Below, in pieces: positions 24,246 through 36,963 of a stretch of 64,000 nucleotides of DNA. The notes beneath the pieces were generated by a model. The model had not been told where the DNA came from and did no database searches. It saw only the letters and a list, made by a program, of their open reading frames with translations. This stretch comes from Bugulina stolonifera (lineage: Eukaryota > Bryozoa > Gymnolaemata > Cheilostomatida > Bugulidae), in the NCBI GenBank assembly GCA_935421135.1, contig OW285196.1, positions 13,823,001-13,887,000 of the forward strand, given 5' to 3'. The translations under genes were made by a program, and so were the position numbers. The stretch's first letter is position 1. Each line of letters starts with the position of its first letter.

Positions 24246-25980
24246 TTCCACCGTAGTCTTATACTACATCGTATTGTGCAAGCTCGATAAAGTACATGTA
24301 AATGTGTACCAAAATATGATCTCACAGCTACCATGGGCAACATGATAACTGGTAAAAGATTTAAAAAATGTGCTAATATGGATTACACTCTTGGCTCATA
24401 TTTTACTATAAATGGGATAGGAATGTTTTTTATGCAAGAAATATTCAAGAGTCACTCACTCTTCCTACGAGTTCTTCTGTTCATTCAGCCTACTTTGATG
24501 GCTGGTGCAGGTACTACATGACATGCATTACAATTATATCTACAAGTACTAATGCTTGACCATTGTGACCCTCCCTCCAGTCCAGTGCAAGACATGCAAA
24601 TATTTATATAGCATCTGATTGGCTATTTTGTTCTGTTCTTCTATTGGATGATTGGGCCCAGAGCCATTGAGCAGAGCCATTGAGTAGAGAGTTGTGACAA
24701 CTGAGCCGGAAACAGATATGCATAGTTCTAAACAAAAGCATGCGGTCTCATTGATTATCATTGGAAAATCTGACTTGACAATTTTATTCCGAGCTTATTC
24801 GATAGCGAATAATGCTATTGATGATGATGAATAATATATCAAATTTTATTCCGAGCTTATTCGATAGCGAATAATGCTATTGATGATGATGAATAATATA
24901 TCAAAAGATAGCTTAGAAGTTGGACTTTTATCCTATGCAACTTTTAATATGGTTATTTCTGCACCCCACCCACTAGTGGCAGTTTACTCTGATTTCCATT
25001 TGCCAAAAGAAAGACAAGACTAATTACTTTACAATGAGTGGATTTTGCCAGGAGTATTGTGACCACAGAAAATGTTATTACCAGCTGTGATGATAAAACT
25101 AATGTCTTGGATGTCAATGTGCTATTATTTATGATATTTTTTACAAACTTGAATGATGCACAAGTCATGTTGTGCAGCCAGCATTATTTTTGAAAATGAT
25201 ACTTATACAATTTCATAAACTAATTCATACATGTATAATGTACACATGCCCTCAAACATTACAAGACAGCAAGGAAAAGTAACATGACTCAATATAGATG
25301 TCATTTGCTACGATATCTGTATTTACTCGTTTTCAGAGTTTGAGAAACTTAGCATACCACTTTCCATTTCTATCTACCGTGTGATTCAGCATAATCTTCC
25401 CTTATATACACACATGTGAGCACACTTGTACACATATGTACAGAACTAGATGGTGTATCTCTTCTTGGTTGCTGTTTTATTTGTGCTTTTTTTCACAACA
25501 TTCCTGGGCCCAGAGATGATTCCATGGGTACAATAAATCTATAGGCTGTATAATGTTCATAAGCAATCATGTATTTGCCCCTGCAATGTATTTTGACAGT
25601 TGTGGCAGTAGAGAGCCCTAGAGCCGACAAAATGTTACAGAATCTAACTAGTAGAAAGCTTTATACATTTTAGCAATGATAACTTTGCCAAGCGCATCAT
25701 AGCGTCCAAACTTGCTTTTTTGAGTATTTTATTAATATTATAGTAATTACATAGTTGTACATGTACATATATCTAGATGGTTTTTATTCTTCAAGACTGC
25801 ACTTGCTCAAGTTGTGCTACTGTCAGTTCCTGAATGCTTGCTTTACAGAGTAATTTCTGGTGTGATGGAAACAGTACACAGGATGATATAACAAGAGAAT
25901 TTTAATACATGTGTTCTATCACTTTTAAAAGTATAAACTATTGCTTGCACAATGACATTTGCATTTGTTGCATAGCGAAA
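24246..25980. other. Spacer between genes A and B, distal part
   Basis: No gene seen. The 70-71-codon minus frames at 24549-24761 and 24953-25168 have no recognisable features. An exact duplication lies at 24776-24905. Confidence 0.4.
24776..24905. repeat. 64-bp exact direct duplication
   Basis: Two adjacent identical copies containing TTATTCGATAGCGAATAATG, itself an inverted repeat (TTATTCG and CGAATAA). Lack of divergence suggests a recent event. Confidence 0.9.
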
Positions 25981-26186
25981 GAGAACTAAGGCATCTTGCA
26001 GCAATAACGCAAGTTACCTGAAAGCATGTGGGTTCGAGTCCAGTCAATGACTTAGAGGTTTTTGTCCCACAGAAAGTTTCACCTCTGTGTCATATCAAAC
26101 TATAATAATATCCAGCACTAGGAGGGTGGTGGCCCCTCGATTGGCTCTGCTATTAGGCAGCAAAGTTGTGTTTGGGGCCACAGGTC
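25981..26186 (+). mobile_element. tRNA-derived SINE, near full length
   Basis: The 5' part has a B-box-like GGTTCGAGTCC at about 26031. The 3' part (CATATCAAACTATAATAATATCCAGC, then GTGGTGGCCCCTCGAT and GCTCTGCTATTAGGCAGC) aligns with the reverse complement of 51239-51354. Two copies sharing a 3' block in opposite orientations define a dispersed family. Confidence 0.75.
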
Positions 26187-26799
26187 AGAAAATCATTGGA
26201 TTCACACTTTCATTCACAAACACATTGAATAATCTGGTTCTTTCATAACAAAAGATGTCCTAAGTCATCCAGTTAATGATGTGCTCAAATCTGCTTTCAT
26301 ACACCACTTGTGAAACCAACAGGTAATGTCAATTTCAGAAGTTAAACAAGTTGTAAGTGGAGTTGTATTTACTTTTTTGAGAAAATAAAATAATCATCTT
26401 GTAGCCTAAGAGCTGTTCTGTATCATGGGAAAGGGCATTTGTGGCTCAGTTGTCATAAAAGCCCATAAAAATGCAATTTAGTACAAGCTTACAAAATTAG
26501 CACATGGCTAGAACATTGTAATATATATGAATCAGCTTGACCAAATGTGGGCGGGGCCTGTTTGTTTAGAACTATGCGAGGTGTATTATATGGCCTATAG
26601 GAAAGCATAACCCTCTACTCAATGGCTCTGATTGGACCTATTGCTACAGGCTTTTGCAGTAATGTTACTTTATAGTGTACTATGATACTGCATTGCATGT
26701 TGTGCTGTGTGGTTTCTCACAGATTCTGGTTCAGTATACACAGGCTACATTTTATGAAGATCTACAGGTATAGACAAAGGATATCTAGTTCTTCCCAAG

Positions 26800-29700
26800 A
26801 TGGTAGAGTGTCTTACTACCTGTAGGTGGCTTGCCCTACTAGCCTGTGTGACCTTGACCTTGCCTCTGGGATGTAACGGAGAAACGACAAAACCGAACAT
26901 CATATTCATCATGGCCGACGATCTTGGTAAGTAGACAAAGAGCGTGAAAGGAAAGAGGGATCACTCCAGCCAAAAACTGTCTCCCTCCCGCCTCCAAACG
27001 AATTAAGTAAGGAGTTATGCTACCGCGTTTGCAAATCCGCTATGATGATTGGCATTCCGCTGACCAATAAGAAGCGCGCCTTACAACAGGCTAGTATAAA
27101 CCCTCTATTTCCATTAAAGAGATATCAATACAGGAGCCTAAATATAACAATCGTTAAGCTTCAATTGCAGTCCAACAGCTATCCAGAATATTAGTAGGAA
27201 AACTGTGAGAAAGCTGATCGCGGAACTTTGGTACCGCCAAATTGGGCGTATTTGGTTAGACAAGGTATTATCATGATCCCTCTTTCCTTTTACCCTCTTT
27301 GAAGTTGACCCACACTATGGTTATATAGTTTATCAACTGTAATGCTGCCTTTCAATATTTGTATTTGGAATTTTATGTTCTCAATCTTCTAATTAAGTGC
27401 AGATTTAACTTTATAGTTAAGTCATCAGATGTATGAATTAAGAGTAAAATAAACAGCAAGTTCAAGTAAAAGTCAAGTCATCCAAACTTTTTATGACGTA
27501 CTCAAGTCAAAATAAGATAAATTTTCACTGCACTTACATGTACATGCACTCCAAAGTGGAAAATACAATCATGTACAACTAACATTTTAGACAAAGTTTT
27601 GATACAATCCATTGGCATAGAGACCTACATGGATTATTAATTATTATAGAGTCAAACAATTTACTTTTAGATAATAAATAGTAAAATACATGTAAAAATG
27701 TTATTATGCCTGAACTGCAGATTTCATAAACTTATCTAACTTATTAGGATGGAATGATGTTGGTTTCCACAACCCTAAAGTGAAGACTCCAAACATAGAC
27801 AGGTTGGCTCAGGAAGGAATAGAGTTAACCGATGTACACACCCAGACATTGTGTACACCGTAAGTTACAGATACCCGTAAAGCAATTACACAGCACAAGT
27901 GTTGTACGAGGCTATGCTTCTATCTGTTAGAAAAAGTAGTGTATACATTTGGATAGCCCTAGTTCCATGTTTGCACTTTGGATGCGGATGGTCATACAAT
28001 AATGCATAGAGAACATAACTTTTTCTGATTAAGATTTGACTAAGAACAAAAGCCATGTCACATTCTCCACTAATTCTGCACTAAACTCATTTCTATGTGG
28101 TGGCTGGTTTTGCATGAGAATGCAATTCAGAGTTCATATGCATGCCTAGATTTAGTTCCTTTTACATTGTACAACATGCTTGCCAGGTGGCGAATGTTTT
28201 AACTCCACCACTCCTACCATTATGTTTGTGTTCTTGAAACTTCATAGGGAGTCAATACCTCTGTTATTATTCATTTTCCAAACTTGTTCTTCTGTGCCAA
28301 ACTGAACACACTGCCATTCACGTTGTGCATCATGTTATGTCATCTCTGTATCTACAGTAATGCTTGTTAATGAGTTATCATATTTACCATTTTGTCTCTG
28401 TGATAAACAACCAAGTACATTGTGTATCAATTTGTGGCTATTTATGACAACCAGTTTGATAGGACCAGGATCTTATTATGTCAAGTTGGAGTGACAAGCT
28501 TTGTCAATATAAACCTGTCACTTCAGATCTACCATTATGTTCATCTAAAAATAATCAAACATTGTGATTGCACTGACTACTAACTGCATAACAGCATGGC
28601 TGTTGATATAAAGTTGTATTATAGACATAAATCTTTTAGCATGACTTTCCAAATAATACTCCTCATATAAATGTTGCTTTAGTTAGAGTGTAATATACTA
28701 GCATGCTTACATGTATATTATTATATGGCCATTTTTATCTGTCTGTCGAAGTTAAGGAAGTACTTAAATCTTTAGATACTTTTCATCCAGTAAACAACTC
28801 TGGCGTTGACTCAATTGATCTAGAAAACTGTCTGAAGGCAAGAAACAAGTTTACTGTATTTATTATTTCAGATCAAGAGCTGCCTTGATGACTGGGAGGT
28901 ATCCAGTGAATATAGGAATGAGTGTAAGTGTGGGGTAACAGGTGTAAGTGTAGGGTGATGAGTGTAAGTGTGGGGTGATAGGTGTAAGTGTGGGGTGGTG
29001 GGTGTAAGTGTGGGGTGATAGGTGTAAGTGTGGGGTGATGGGTGTAAGTGTTGAGTAACAGGTGTAAGTGTGGGGTGATGGGTGTAAGTGTAGGATGATG
29101 GGTGTAAGTGTAGGATGATGGGTGTAAGTGTAGGATGATGGGTGTAAGTGTGGGGTGATAGGTGTAAGTGTGGGGTGATGGGTGTAAGTGTAGGATGATG
29201 GGTGTAAGTGTGGGGTGATAGGTGTAAGTGTGGGGTGGTGGGTGTAAGTGTGGGGTGATGGGTGTAAGTGTGGGGTGATAGGTGTAAGTGTGGGGTGATG
29301 GGTGTAAGTGTGGGGTGATAGGTGTAAGTGTGGGGTGGTGGGTGTAAGTGTGGGGTGATGGGTGTAAGTGTGGGGTGATAGGTGTAAGTGTGGGGTAACA
29401 GGTGTAAGTGTAGGGTGATAGGTGTAAGTGTGGGGTGGTGGGTGTAAGTGTAGGGTGATGGGTGTAAGTGTAGGGTGATAGGTGTAAGTGTGGGGTGATA
29501 GGTGTAAGTGTGGGGTGATAGGTGTAAGTGTAGGGTGATGGGTGTAAGTGTAGGGTGATAGGTGTAAGTGTGGGGTGGTGGGTGTAAGTGTAGGGTGATG
29601 GGTGTAAGTGTAGGGTGATGGGTGTAAGTGTGGGGTGATAGGTGTAAGTGTGGGGTGATAGGTGTAAGTGTGGGGTGATAGGTGTAAGTGTTGGGTGATG

Positions 29701-32700
29701 GGTGTAAGTGTAGGGTAACAGGTGTAAGTGTAGGGTGATGGGTGTAAGTGTGGGGTGATAGGTGTAAGTGTGGGGTGGTGGGTGTAAGTGTGGGGTGATG
29801 GGTGTAAGTGTGGGGTGATAGGTGTAAGTGTGGGGTAACAGGTGTAAGTGTGGGGTGATGGGTGTAAGTGTAGGGTGATAGGTGTAAGTGTGGGGTGGTG
29901 GGTGTAAGTGTAGGGTGATGGGTGTAAGTGTAGGGTGATAGGTGTAAGTGTGGGGTGATAGGTGTAAGTGTGGGGTGATGGGTGTAAGTGTAGGGTGATG
30001 AGTGTAAGCGTGGGGTGATGGGTGTAAGTGTAGGGTGATGAGTGTAAGCGTGGGGTGATGGGTGTAAGTGTAGGGTGATGGGTGTAAGTGTAGGATGATG
30101 GGTGTAAGCGTGGGGTGATGGGTGTAAGTGTAGGGTGATGGGTGTAAGTGTAGGATGATGGGTGTAAGTGTAGGGTAACAGGTGTAAGTGTGGGGTGATA
30201 GGTGTAAGTGTGGGGTGATAGGTGTAAGTGTTGGGTGATGGGTGTAAGTGTAGGGTGATAGGTGTAAGTGTGGGGTGATGGGTGTAAGTGTAGGGTGATA
30301 GGTGTAAGTGTGGGGTGATAGGTGTAAGTGTAGGGCGGTGAGTGTAAGTGTGGGGTGATAGGTGTAAGTGTGGGGCGGTGAGTGTAAGTGTGGGGCGGTG
30401 AGTGTAAGTGTTGGGTGATAGGTGTAAGTGTGGGGTGATAGGTGTAAGTGTGGGGTGGTGAGTGTAAGTGTGGGGCGGTGAGTGTAAGTGTTGGGTGATA
30501 GGTGTAAGTGTGGGGTGATAGGTGTAAGTGTGGGGTGGTGAGTGTAAGTGTGGGGCGGTGAGTGTAAGTGTTGGGTGATAGGTGTAAGTGTGGGGTGATG
30601 GGTGTAAGTGTAGGGTGATGGGTGTAAGTGTAGGGTGATGGGTGTAAGTGTGGGGTGATAGGTGTAAGTGTGGGGTGATGGGTGTAAGTGTGGGGTGATG
30701 GGTGTAAGTGTAGGGATGCGTGTAAATGTGAGGAAATAGGTGTAAGTGTACTCTGACATATAATGTCATGCACAAATTTGTAAGTGATGTAAGCACCCAT
30801 CTATATCTACAGTATAGAACACGTGTCAATACACAGTTACTCCATTACTGACCACTCTCCTACAACATGCGTGTACATGCAATGTCAACATGTATATGGT
30901 GTATATAACATGTACATGTACATGCTTTCAGCAACTGGTCATTCAGCCATCAACTAAGACTTGTCTTCCCCTTGAACTCAAAATCCTCCCACAGTATATG
31001 AAAGATCTAGGATACGCAACCAAATACGTTGGCAAGTATGTTGTTATATAACAGTCATGGTAAACAATATGTGTATTACACCGTGAACTTAGTTCTCTCT
31101 GTCACCCATTGCTGTAGTTTGTTAGGTTTTAGTTACCTCATGTAGGTACTGCAGCTACAACTTACAATCCACATTTAGATGTATGTAGATGTCTAAGTAT
31201 TGCAATCGTTAATAATAACGGTATGTTCAGCTGATGTATTTCTGCATGGACTTTTAAGTCAGCAATTGTTTTTAATTGGTACGATTACTAGCTGGCAGAC
31301 TTCACTGTGCCATAGTTTGCTGACTATATCAATTATGTAATCACCAGAATTACTGGGTGGGCCAATGACGTATTGCTTTACCTGATCTGTAGGTGGAACT
31401 TGGGAGACTGCCATGAAGGATGCCTACCAACTAATAGAGGTCTTGACGAATACAGAGGAGTTCTGGCGGCTGAAGCTGGTTATTATAATTGGGGTAAGTT
31501 CAGGTTCAGATTTCTCACCTTGACCTTGACCCCATTGAAGTTCAGTCACATTTCCTTTAATATGTCAGGCATAATACCATTCCATCCTAATAACCAGCCA
31601 ACTGAACACATTTTTAATTAAAAAGGAAATAATATATCTTAATCTGCCATTTAAGTTGATATATATGTATGTACACACATGTAAAATGATTGTCAATAAC
31701 AGAAGACACCATGGTGCCTGTTAAAAAGATCACAACTTTTCACTTTGTCTAGGGACACCAACTAGGCATTGCTTAGCCTCAGAATGCAACCTCATGGAGC
31801 AAGCAATCCCTATTGTCACCTGATTTTTGCATTCATATCACACGAGTTAACTCGGACTGACTTCATAATATGCACTTCATCGGCAACATTACACATTCCT
31901 TACTCGGAGCATCATGGTATCTTTATAAAAATAGCATCAATTGTTTCAGACTTTCAGGGGCAGATGGTTAGATATATCAATGATACCCCTTCTACGGAGA
32001 ACTTCGGTAGACATCTTGCAGTAAGTACATGTGTACCAGGGTAGATAAATAGGTTGACTGTGTGCACTTACTTCTTATGCTTATTAAATGCATCCATGTA
32101 CACTTATTACATGGGTGTTACTAGTCCTTGGAGCTTTAATTCAATAGTATGTAATGCACCGATGTTATAGCTATGCCTCTAATGAAGCCTTTAATTATTA
32201 TCTCCTGAACAAGTTGTAAAAATTAACAATGTTTTAAAACAAATTATTAACTGCAATCAACTTTCAAGATGATTTCTATCCATGTAGATCCAAGATAGGT
32301 TGGATGCAGGAGAGATGATAAGGTCGCATACAGGAAGTACTATGCCGCTGTTTATGATGATATCGCCAACAGCACCACATTCTCCTTTGGAGGTGAGAAA
32401 GGGGTCGGCAAAATTTTGCATGCTCCAATTACTCTACCGGCTGGACAGCAACTTTATTGTGAAATGTAAAATGGGAGGCTGGCCTAGAATTTTTTACATG
32501 ACTTTGTGCACTAAATATTAATATTTTTTTAGAATTTTTCCCTAAATTATACTGACGATGTTTTTGGAATTTCTGTTCTGTGTTTGTTGTTGTTAGGTAA
32601 CACAGGAGATGTTTGATGTACATGCTGATATTCTACCAGACAACACTACTGAGTCTGTGGACAGGAGGAAGTACTTAGGTAAGTACAGGTTAGCCTTTGG

Positions 32701-35700
32701 TCTCTCATGTCTTTGTCATGTTTGCAAGTGTTAGTATTATCCAGCATGGAAATTGATAGAAGACATCATTGCAATAGCAGCTTTATGTACATGTAGTTCT
32801 ATTTGATCCCGCGATGTCTTCTCTGTGCACCTTCAATCACAGTTTATTGTTAACTTACTTTGTTTACTTACCTACTTACTTATTGTTAAGTTCATGACTG
32901 TGTATGACACATGGGCGGTAATAAGCTATTGATCATAATTAGAAGTTACCCTCTCTCAAAGAGATATAGAGAGAGGACAACTTCCAGTTATCATCAATAG
33001 TTTATTACATGAAACGAGAGCATGCAATAATGCATTCCACCGTTTCCTGTTGCTTCTAGTGCTTGGACAAAACTTGTCCGTAAGGTTTGTGATCAAAACG
33101 ACCAGATGAAAGGGCGGATAACTGTCCCAAGATTTGGAAGTTTATATTTTAATAGAAAACGGCTAACGGTAATTGCAAAAAATAATAATGCTACACTAAA
33201 ATAGGTCCTACTTATATTGCACATGTACCAGCATGTAGATTTCTGCTAAGATTTCCGTATGATTCTAGGTCTGGTGTCAGCTCTGGATGATGTCGTAGGA
33301 GAGACAATACAGGCTTTAAAGGATTCTGGAATGTATAACAACTCTGTTATCATATTTACATCAGATGTAAGTGTTGTACTACATCACACTATATACTGTA
33401 GCATGCATGTATATGTAGGCTGTTATACTACATCACACTATATACTGTAGCATGCATGTATATGTAGGCTGTTATACTACATCACACTATATACTGTAGC
33501 ATGCATGTATATGTAGGCTGTTGTACTACATCACACTATATACTGTAGCATGCATGTATATGTAGGCTGTTATACTACATCACACTATATACTGTAGCAT
33601 GCATGTATATGTAGGCTGTACTGTTATACTACAGTTCAACATCACCTGATTATTGAGGTTAAATAAATCAAGTGACTGTAGCTTAGTTGCACAATGATTC
33701 CATAAATTCTTTACATTGTCAGCAATATATAACTCTTCTGTATCTAACTGATTGCAGGTATATGACTTATTCTATGCACATGATTCATTATAGGTATATG
33801 ACTTATTCTATGCACATGATTCATTATAGGTATATGACTTATTCTATGCACATGATTCATTATAGGTATATGGCCGCTAGATATTTCATCAATAAGGTAC
33901 ATGGCCCATAAGTTTGCACTTATTACTCATAGGTATACGACTCATAAGTATATGACTCATAGGTATACTGCTCATGAGTATATGATTCATAGGTACATGA
34001 CTCATAGATTCATTTGTATAACCAGAATGGTGGCACAAGTGTAAAAGTTCGCCGCCCAGGAGATATAATTGTTGCTGCTGGTAATAACTACCCTCTTAGA
34101 GGTGGGAAGGCAATGTTATACAATGGTGGAACCCGAGTACCAACTGTCTACCTGGACACCAGACATCCAAGCCGTACAGGGGGAACAGAAAGAAATTTCC
34201 TAATGCACATCACTGATTGGTTGCCTACCTTGACCCAGTTAGCTGGTCTAGAAAATAGTAAGCCAACTTCACATTATTTTCAAAGAATTGATCGAGGAGC
34301 AAGCATAGATATTCCAAATTCCATGCTGAAAAAGACTAAATAATCAAGGAGTTTTGCATGTTTAACTTTTGCAAATTCTGGTTGCCATTACCAACTCTGT
34401 ACAAGTGACTAATGACTACTTTAAAATTAGAAGATACGTTTCTGCTATAAACCTCCAGATTTGATCAAGTTACTTAGATCAACTATAAGACAGTAAAGCT
34501 ACAATTCAATCGGAGCTAATAGTTTGATGATAGACAATAAAGCAAGATGCTGCCTGTAATAAAATGCTGCCTTTAATAAGATGCTGCCTGTAATAAAATG
34601 CTGCCTTTAATAAGATGCTGCCTGTAATAAGATGCTGCCTGTAATAAAATGCTGCCTTTAATAAGACGCTGCCTGTAATAAAATGCTGCCTGTCGTTAAC
34701 TGGATTCAAACATTTCCTTTTATACCCTTTCACCAATAATTTCAGCTTCTCAAAACATCTATTCCTCTAATAGACACATGATCATTATAAACTGTATAGT
34801 GTAATGCCCCGTCGCTTTGCCAGGCTCTTGCAGTCAGCCCCCAACACTGTCATTTCATATAATTATCTGTAACAGTCTTTTGGGTGATATATTTGTAGTT
34901 AGTGAATTAGATGGAGTAGCCCAAAATAGAAACCTGGGACCCGACTACTCTAGAAGGAGTAATAATCATAAGTATCAGGTGAGAGAAGAGATGCTAATAG
35001 CTAGTACAGACTTTACCACTCTCTTCGCACCTTCTAAATGCGGAAATATTGACACAGCTTTCAGGTAATATGACAATATTCATTCTGTGCAGGCATATTT
35101 ACTTTGTGGTTGGGTTCTGGTGTCATCTTTCTAACTGTACATCTATGTATAGCTCATTAACCACTATGTGCGGTTTCACACCTAAACTTGCAGGTATAAA
35201 AACTGGAAACTGATTTATGCTAAGCAAGCTGGAATCGTGGAAAATGTGTCCAATGAGTGGGTAAAGCCAGCAGAATATCCAGAGCTACGCAACATTACAG
35301 GAGATTCTTGTTACAGACGGGATAGAGATGGAAACCTTGTGGTCAGGTGTCTCTTTAATCTAAGAGGTGGGCCAGGCCATGAGATGGTGTAGCATATCTG
35401 GTTTTGAGTCCAGAAATCCCCTAAATATTCCAGCTTAGATTTATTTTATCCGAGAGTTTAGAGTGTACAAATCTAGGATTTACGCATGCATATAATTTAT
35501 ACCCTAGTGTCCTCTGCCAACATAATATTGTTACTCATCTACCATTTTGCAAGCTACTTAGTACATTATTCATGAAAATCACTAAGAGTATGGTATGTGA
35601 TACATCTGGACCAGTATCAACATCAACTACACACTGCATGGAGCAACAAACAATGTGGGTTTGTGTTTTAGTGGACCCACTGGAAGAGACTAACCTGTAT

Positions 35701-35907
35701 GACAGATACCCTGGTATGGTCTACTATCTACTCTGTAAGATCAATGCTTACAGAGCACACCAGACCAAGAACTTGTACAAAGTTCCACCAAGAAACATAA
35801 CAGGAACTGTAGCAGAGCTGGAAGACTATTTAGTACCAATTCAAGGCTACTGCGACCCAGCTACTGACTTTCCTCTAGCACCACAAGATCCATCTTGTAT
35901 TGTGTGA
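26800..35907 (+). CDS. Arylsulfatase B-like gene B, 13 exons, His-to-Asn in the active site
   Basis: Exons: 26800-26926, 27748-27859, 28872-28923, 30932-31035, 31393-31493, 31950-32020, 32288-32392, 32597-32678, 33269-33366, 34026-34257, 34899-35064, 35194-35366, 35672-35907. Total 552 codons plus stop. The signal peptide (LALLACVTLTLPLGCNG) is followed by KPNIIFIMADDLG, CTPSR at about residues 78-82, SPTAPHSPLE, FTSD-NGG across exons 9/10 and NNYPLRGGK. These are the metal, formylglycine and sulfate-binding positions of ARSB/ARSI/ARSJ-type enzymes. The K-W-H-L-G motif reads K-W-N-L-G (Asn codon AAC at 31399-31401), so the catalytic His is lost; activity may be reduced or altered, or the protein may bind substrate without turnover. 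Closest to gene D by exon lengths and sequence. Intron 3 is a minisatellite of about 1.8 kb. The poly(A) signal is probably AATAAA at 36075. Confidence 0.93.
26944..27293. mobile_element. MITE-like element with promoter-like core, gene B intron 1
   Basis: Terminal inverted repeats of 20 bp differ at one base: GTGAAAGGAAAGAGGGATCA on the left and GTAAAAGGAAAGAGGGATCA for the right end reverse-complemented. Inside, ATTGG and GACCAATAAG boxes precede AGTATAAAC by 30-45 bp, resembling CCAAT and TATA elements, next to GCGCGCC. No target duplication is clear. It begins 17 bp after the exon 1 donor. Confidence 0.65.
28919..30715. repeat. 20-bp minisatellite starting at the gene B exon 3 donor, about 90 units
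   Basis: The unit is GGTGTAAGTGTGGGGTGATA with TAGGG, GATG, GGTG and AACA variants. The first unit overlaps the end of exon 3 (ATGAGT then GTAAGT). Almost every unit keeps GTAAGT, a near-ideal 5' splice site. It is open in all three minus frames, producing Thr/His/Pro-rich artefacts that are not genes. Confidence 0.95.
33371..33619. repeat. 49-bp minisatellite beginning near the gene B exon 9 donor
   Basis: Five nearly identical copies of a unit with GTTATACTACATCACACTAT and GTAGCATGCATGTATATG. The array starts about five bases past the GT of the exon 9 donor (33367). Confidence 0.92.
33755..33880. repeat. 36-bp tandem repeat in gene B intron 9
   Basis: Three to four copies containing AGGTATATGACTTATTCTAT and GCACATGATTCATTAT, followed by degenerate AGGTATACGACTCATA words to about 34010. 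Confidence 0.88.
34540..34695. repeat. 17-bp tandem repeat in gene B intron 10
   Basis: About nine copies of AAGATGCTGCCTGTAAT with AAAATG and CTTTAAT variants. Confidence 0.9.
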
Positions 35908-36963
35908 ATATAACACTGTTGAAAAAGTTCTATCGACAAGGAAAACTAATGGGATGAAATGATAAAATCTAAAATGATAAATTTATAGTGTAGGCTACTG
36001 GAGTGTATTTTTCAAATATCATTTGAAATCAGTTGACACTACTCGTTATTATTTTCTATTTGGTTAATAACTGTAATAAAAATAGTAGCGAAGGCTGAAC
36101 CAGCCTTTGCATGCGCTACACCAATGCTACCGCTACACCAATATCAAGCCTTCTGTTACTATTGTTTCAAAGGAATTCAAAGTCTAGAAATTCATCTAAT
36201 AGCTGACAACAGTTATGCCCCAACCTAACATGGGTCGGGCCTCAGCCTAACATGGGTTTGGCCCAACCTAACATGGGTTGGGCCCAAACAAAAGATGCTT
36301 AGAAACATGCAAAATTAATTGCATCAAACTCTGAGACGCTGGCCCCAGTTACATGGGTATAAAAGCCTAAAAGGGGCATTTATACCCAGTAATTTACAAC
36401 ACGTAGTGAGTAAGGTGACTGTCCACAAGTGTAAGGATAAGAACACAATGTAAAGGAGCACATGAACACAATTAGCACTAGTAAGTGTCCAATCAGGTTA
36501 TAACCCTTTAATGTCAGTTAAAACCCTTTAATGTCAGCCACTACAATACTTCAAACAGGTTTTAACTGCCAGTGTAATTATTATTGGGTTAACTGAATAG
36601 TGGGAGATGCTGAATGTTATTATATTGCAACCTTAGATACATGTACACTGTATGTGCATTCTTGTTTAATTGCCAAGATATTTGATCACTCTAGCCAAAT
36701 ATGTCACAGTTTCAGTTTTATTATATCTTCTATTAGTGGCCTGTTACATTAATTACAGCATTCCTCTAGTTTCTGCTTCAAGCTCAAGCTGAGTACAGTG
36801 TATGCTGTATGTTAGGTGAGGTGTTACCATGAATTTGCTGGTAGGTGCGAATGACCTTCAAACAGTATTCACATGGTGGTACTTATATAATTGAATGTGT
36901 ATGTACATTTACTAACAGTCATCAGATGCCAGTTATTTCTCAAGCAACCAGCTCTATATCCAG
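35908..36963. other. Spacer between genes B and C
   Basis: Holds the probable gene B 3' end (AATAAA at 36075-36080), a short run of CCTAACATGGGTYGGGCC repeats at about 36220-36285, and then the presumed gene C promoter. No further exon was seen. Confidence 0.5.

Noticed and set aside
28863..30829. Three overlapping minus-strand frames of 628-653 codons rich in Thr, His and Pro
   Set aside because: They are produced by a stop-free 20-bp minisatellite read in all three frames, inside intron 3 of gene B.
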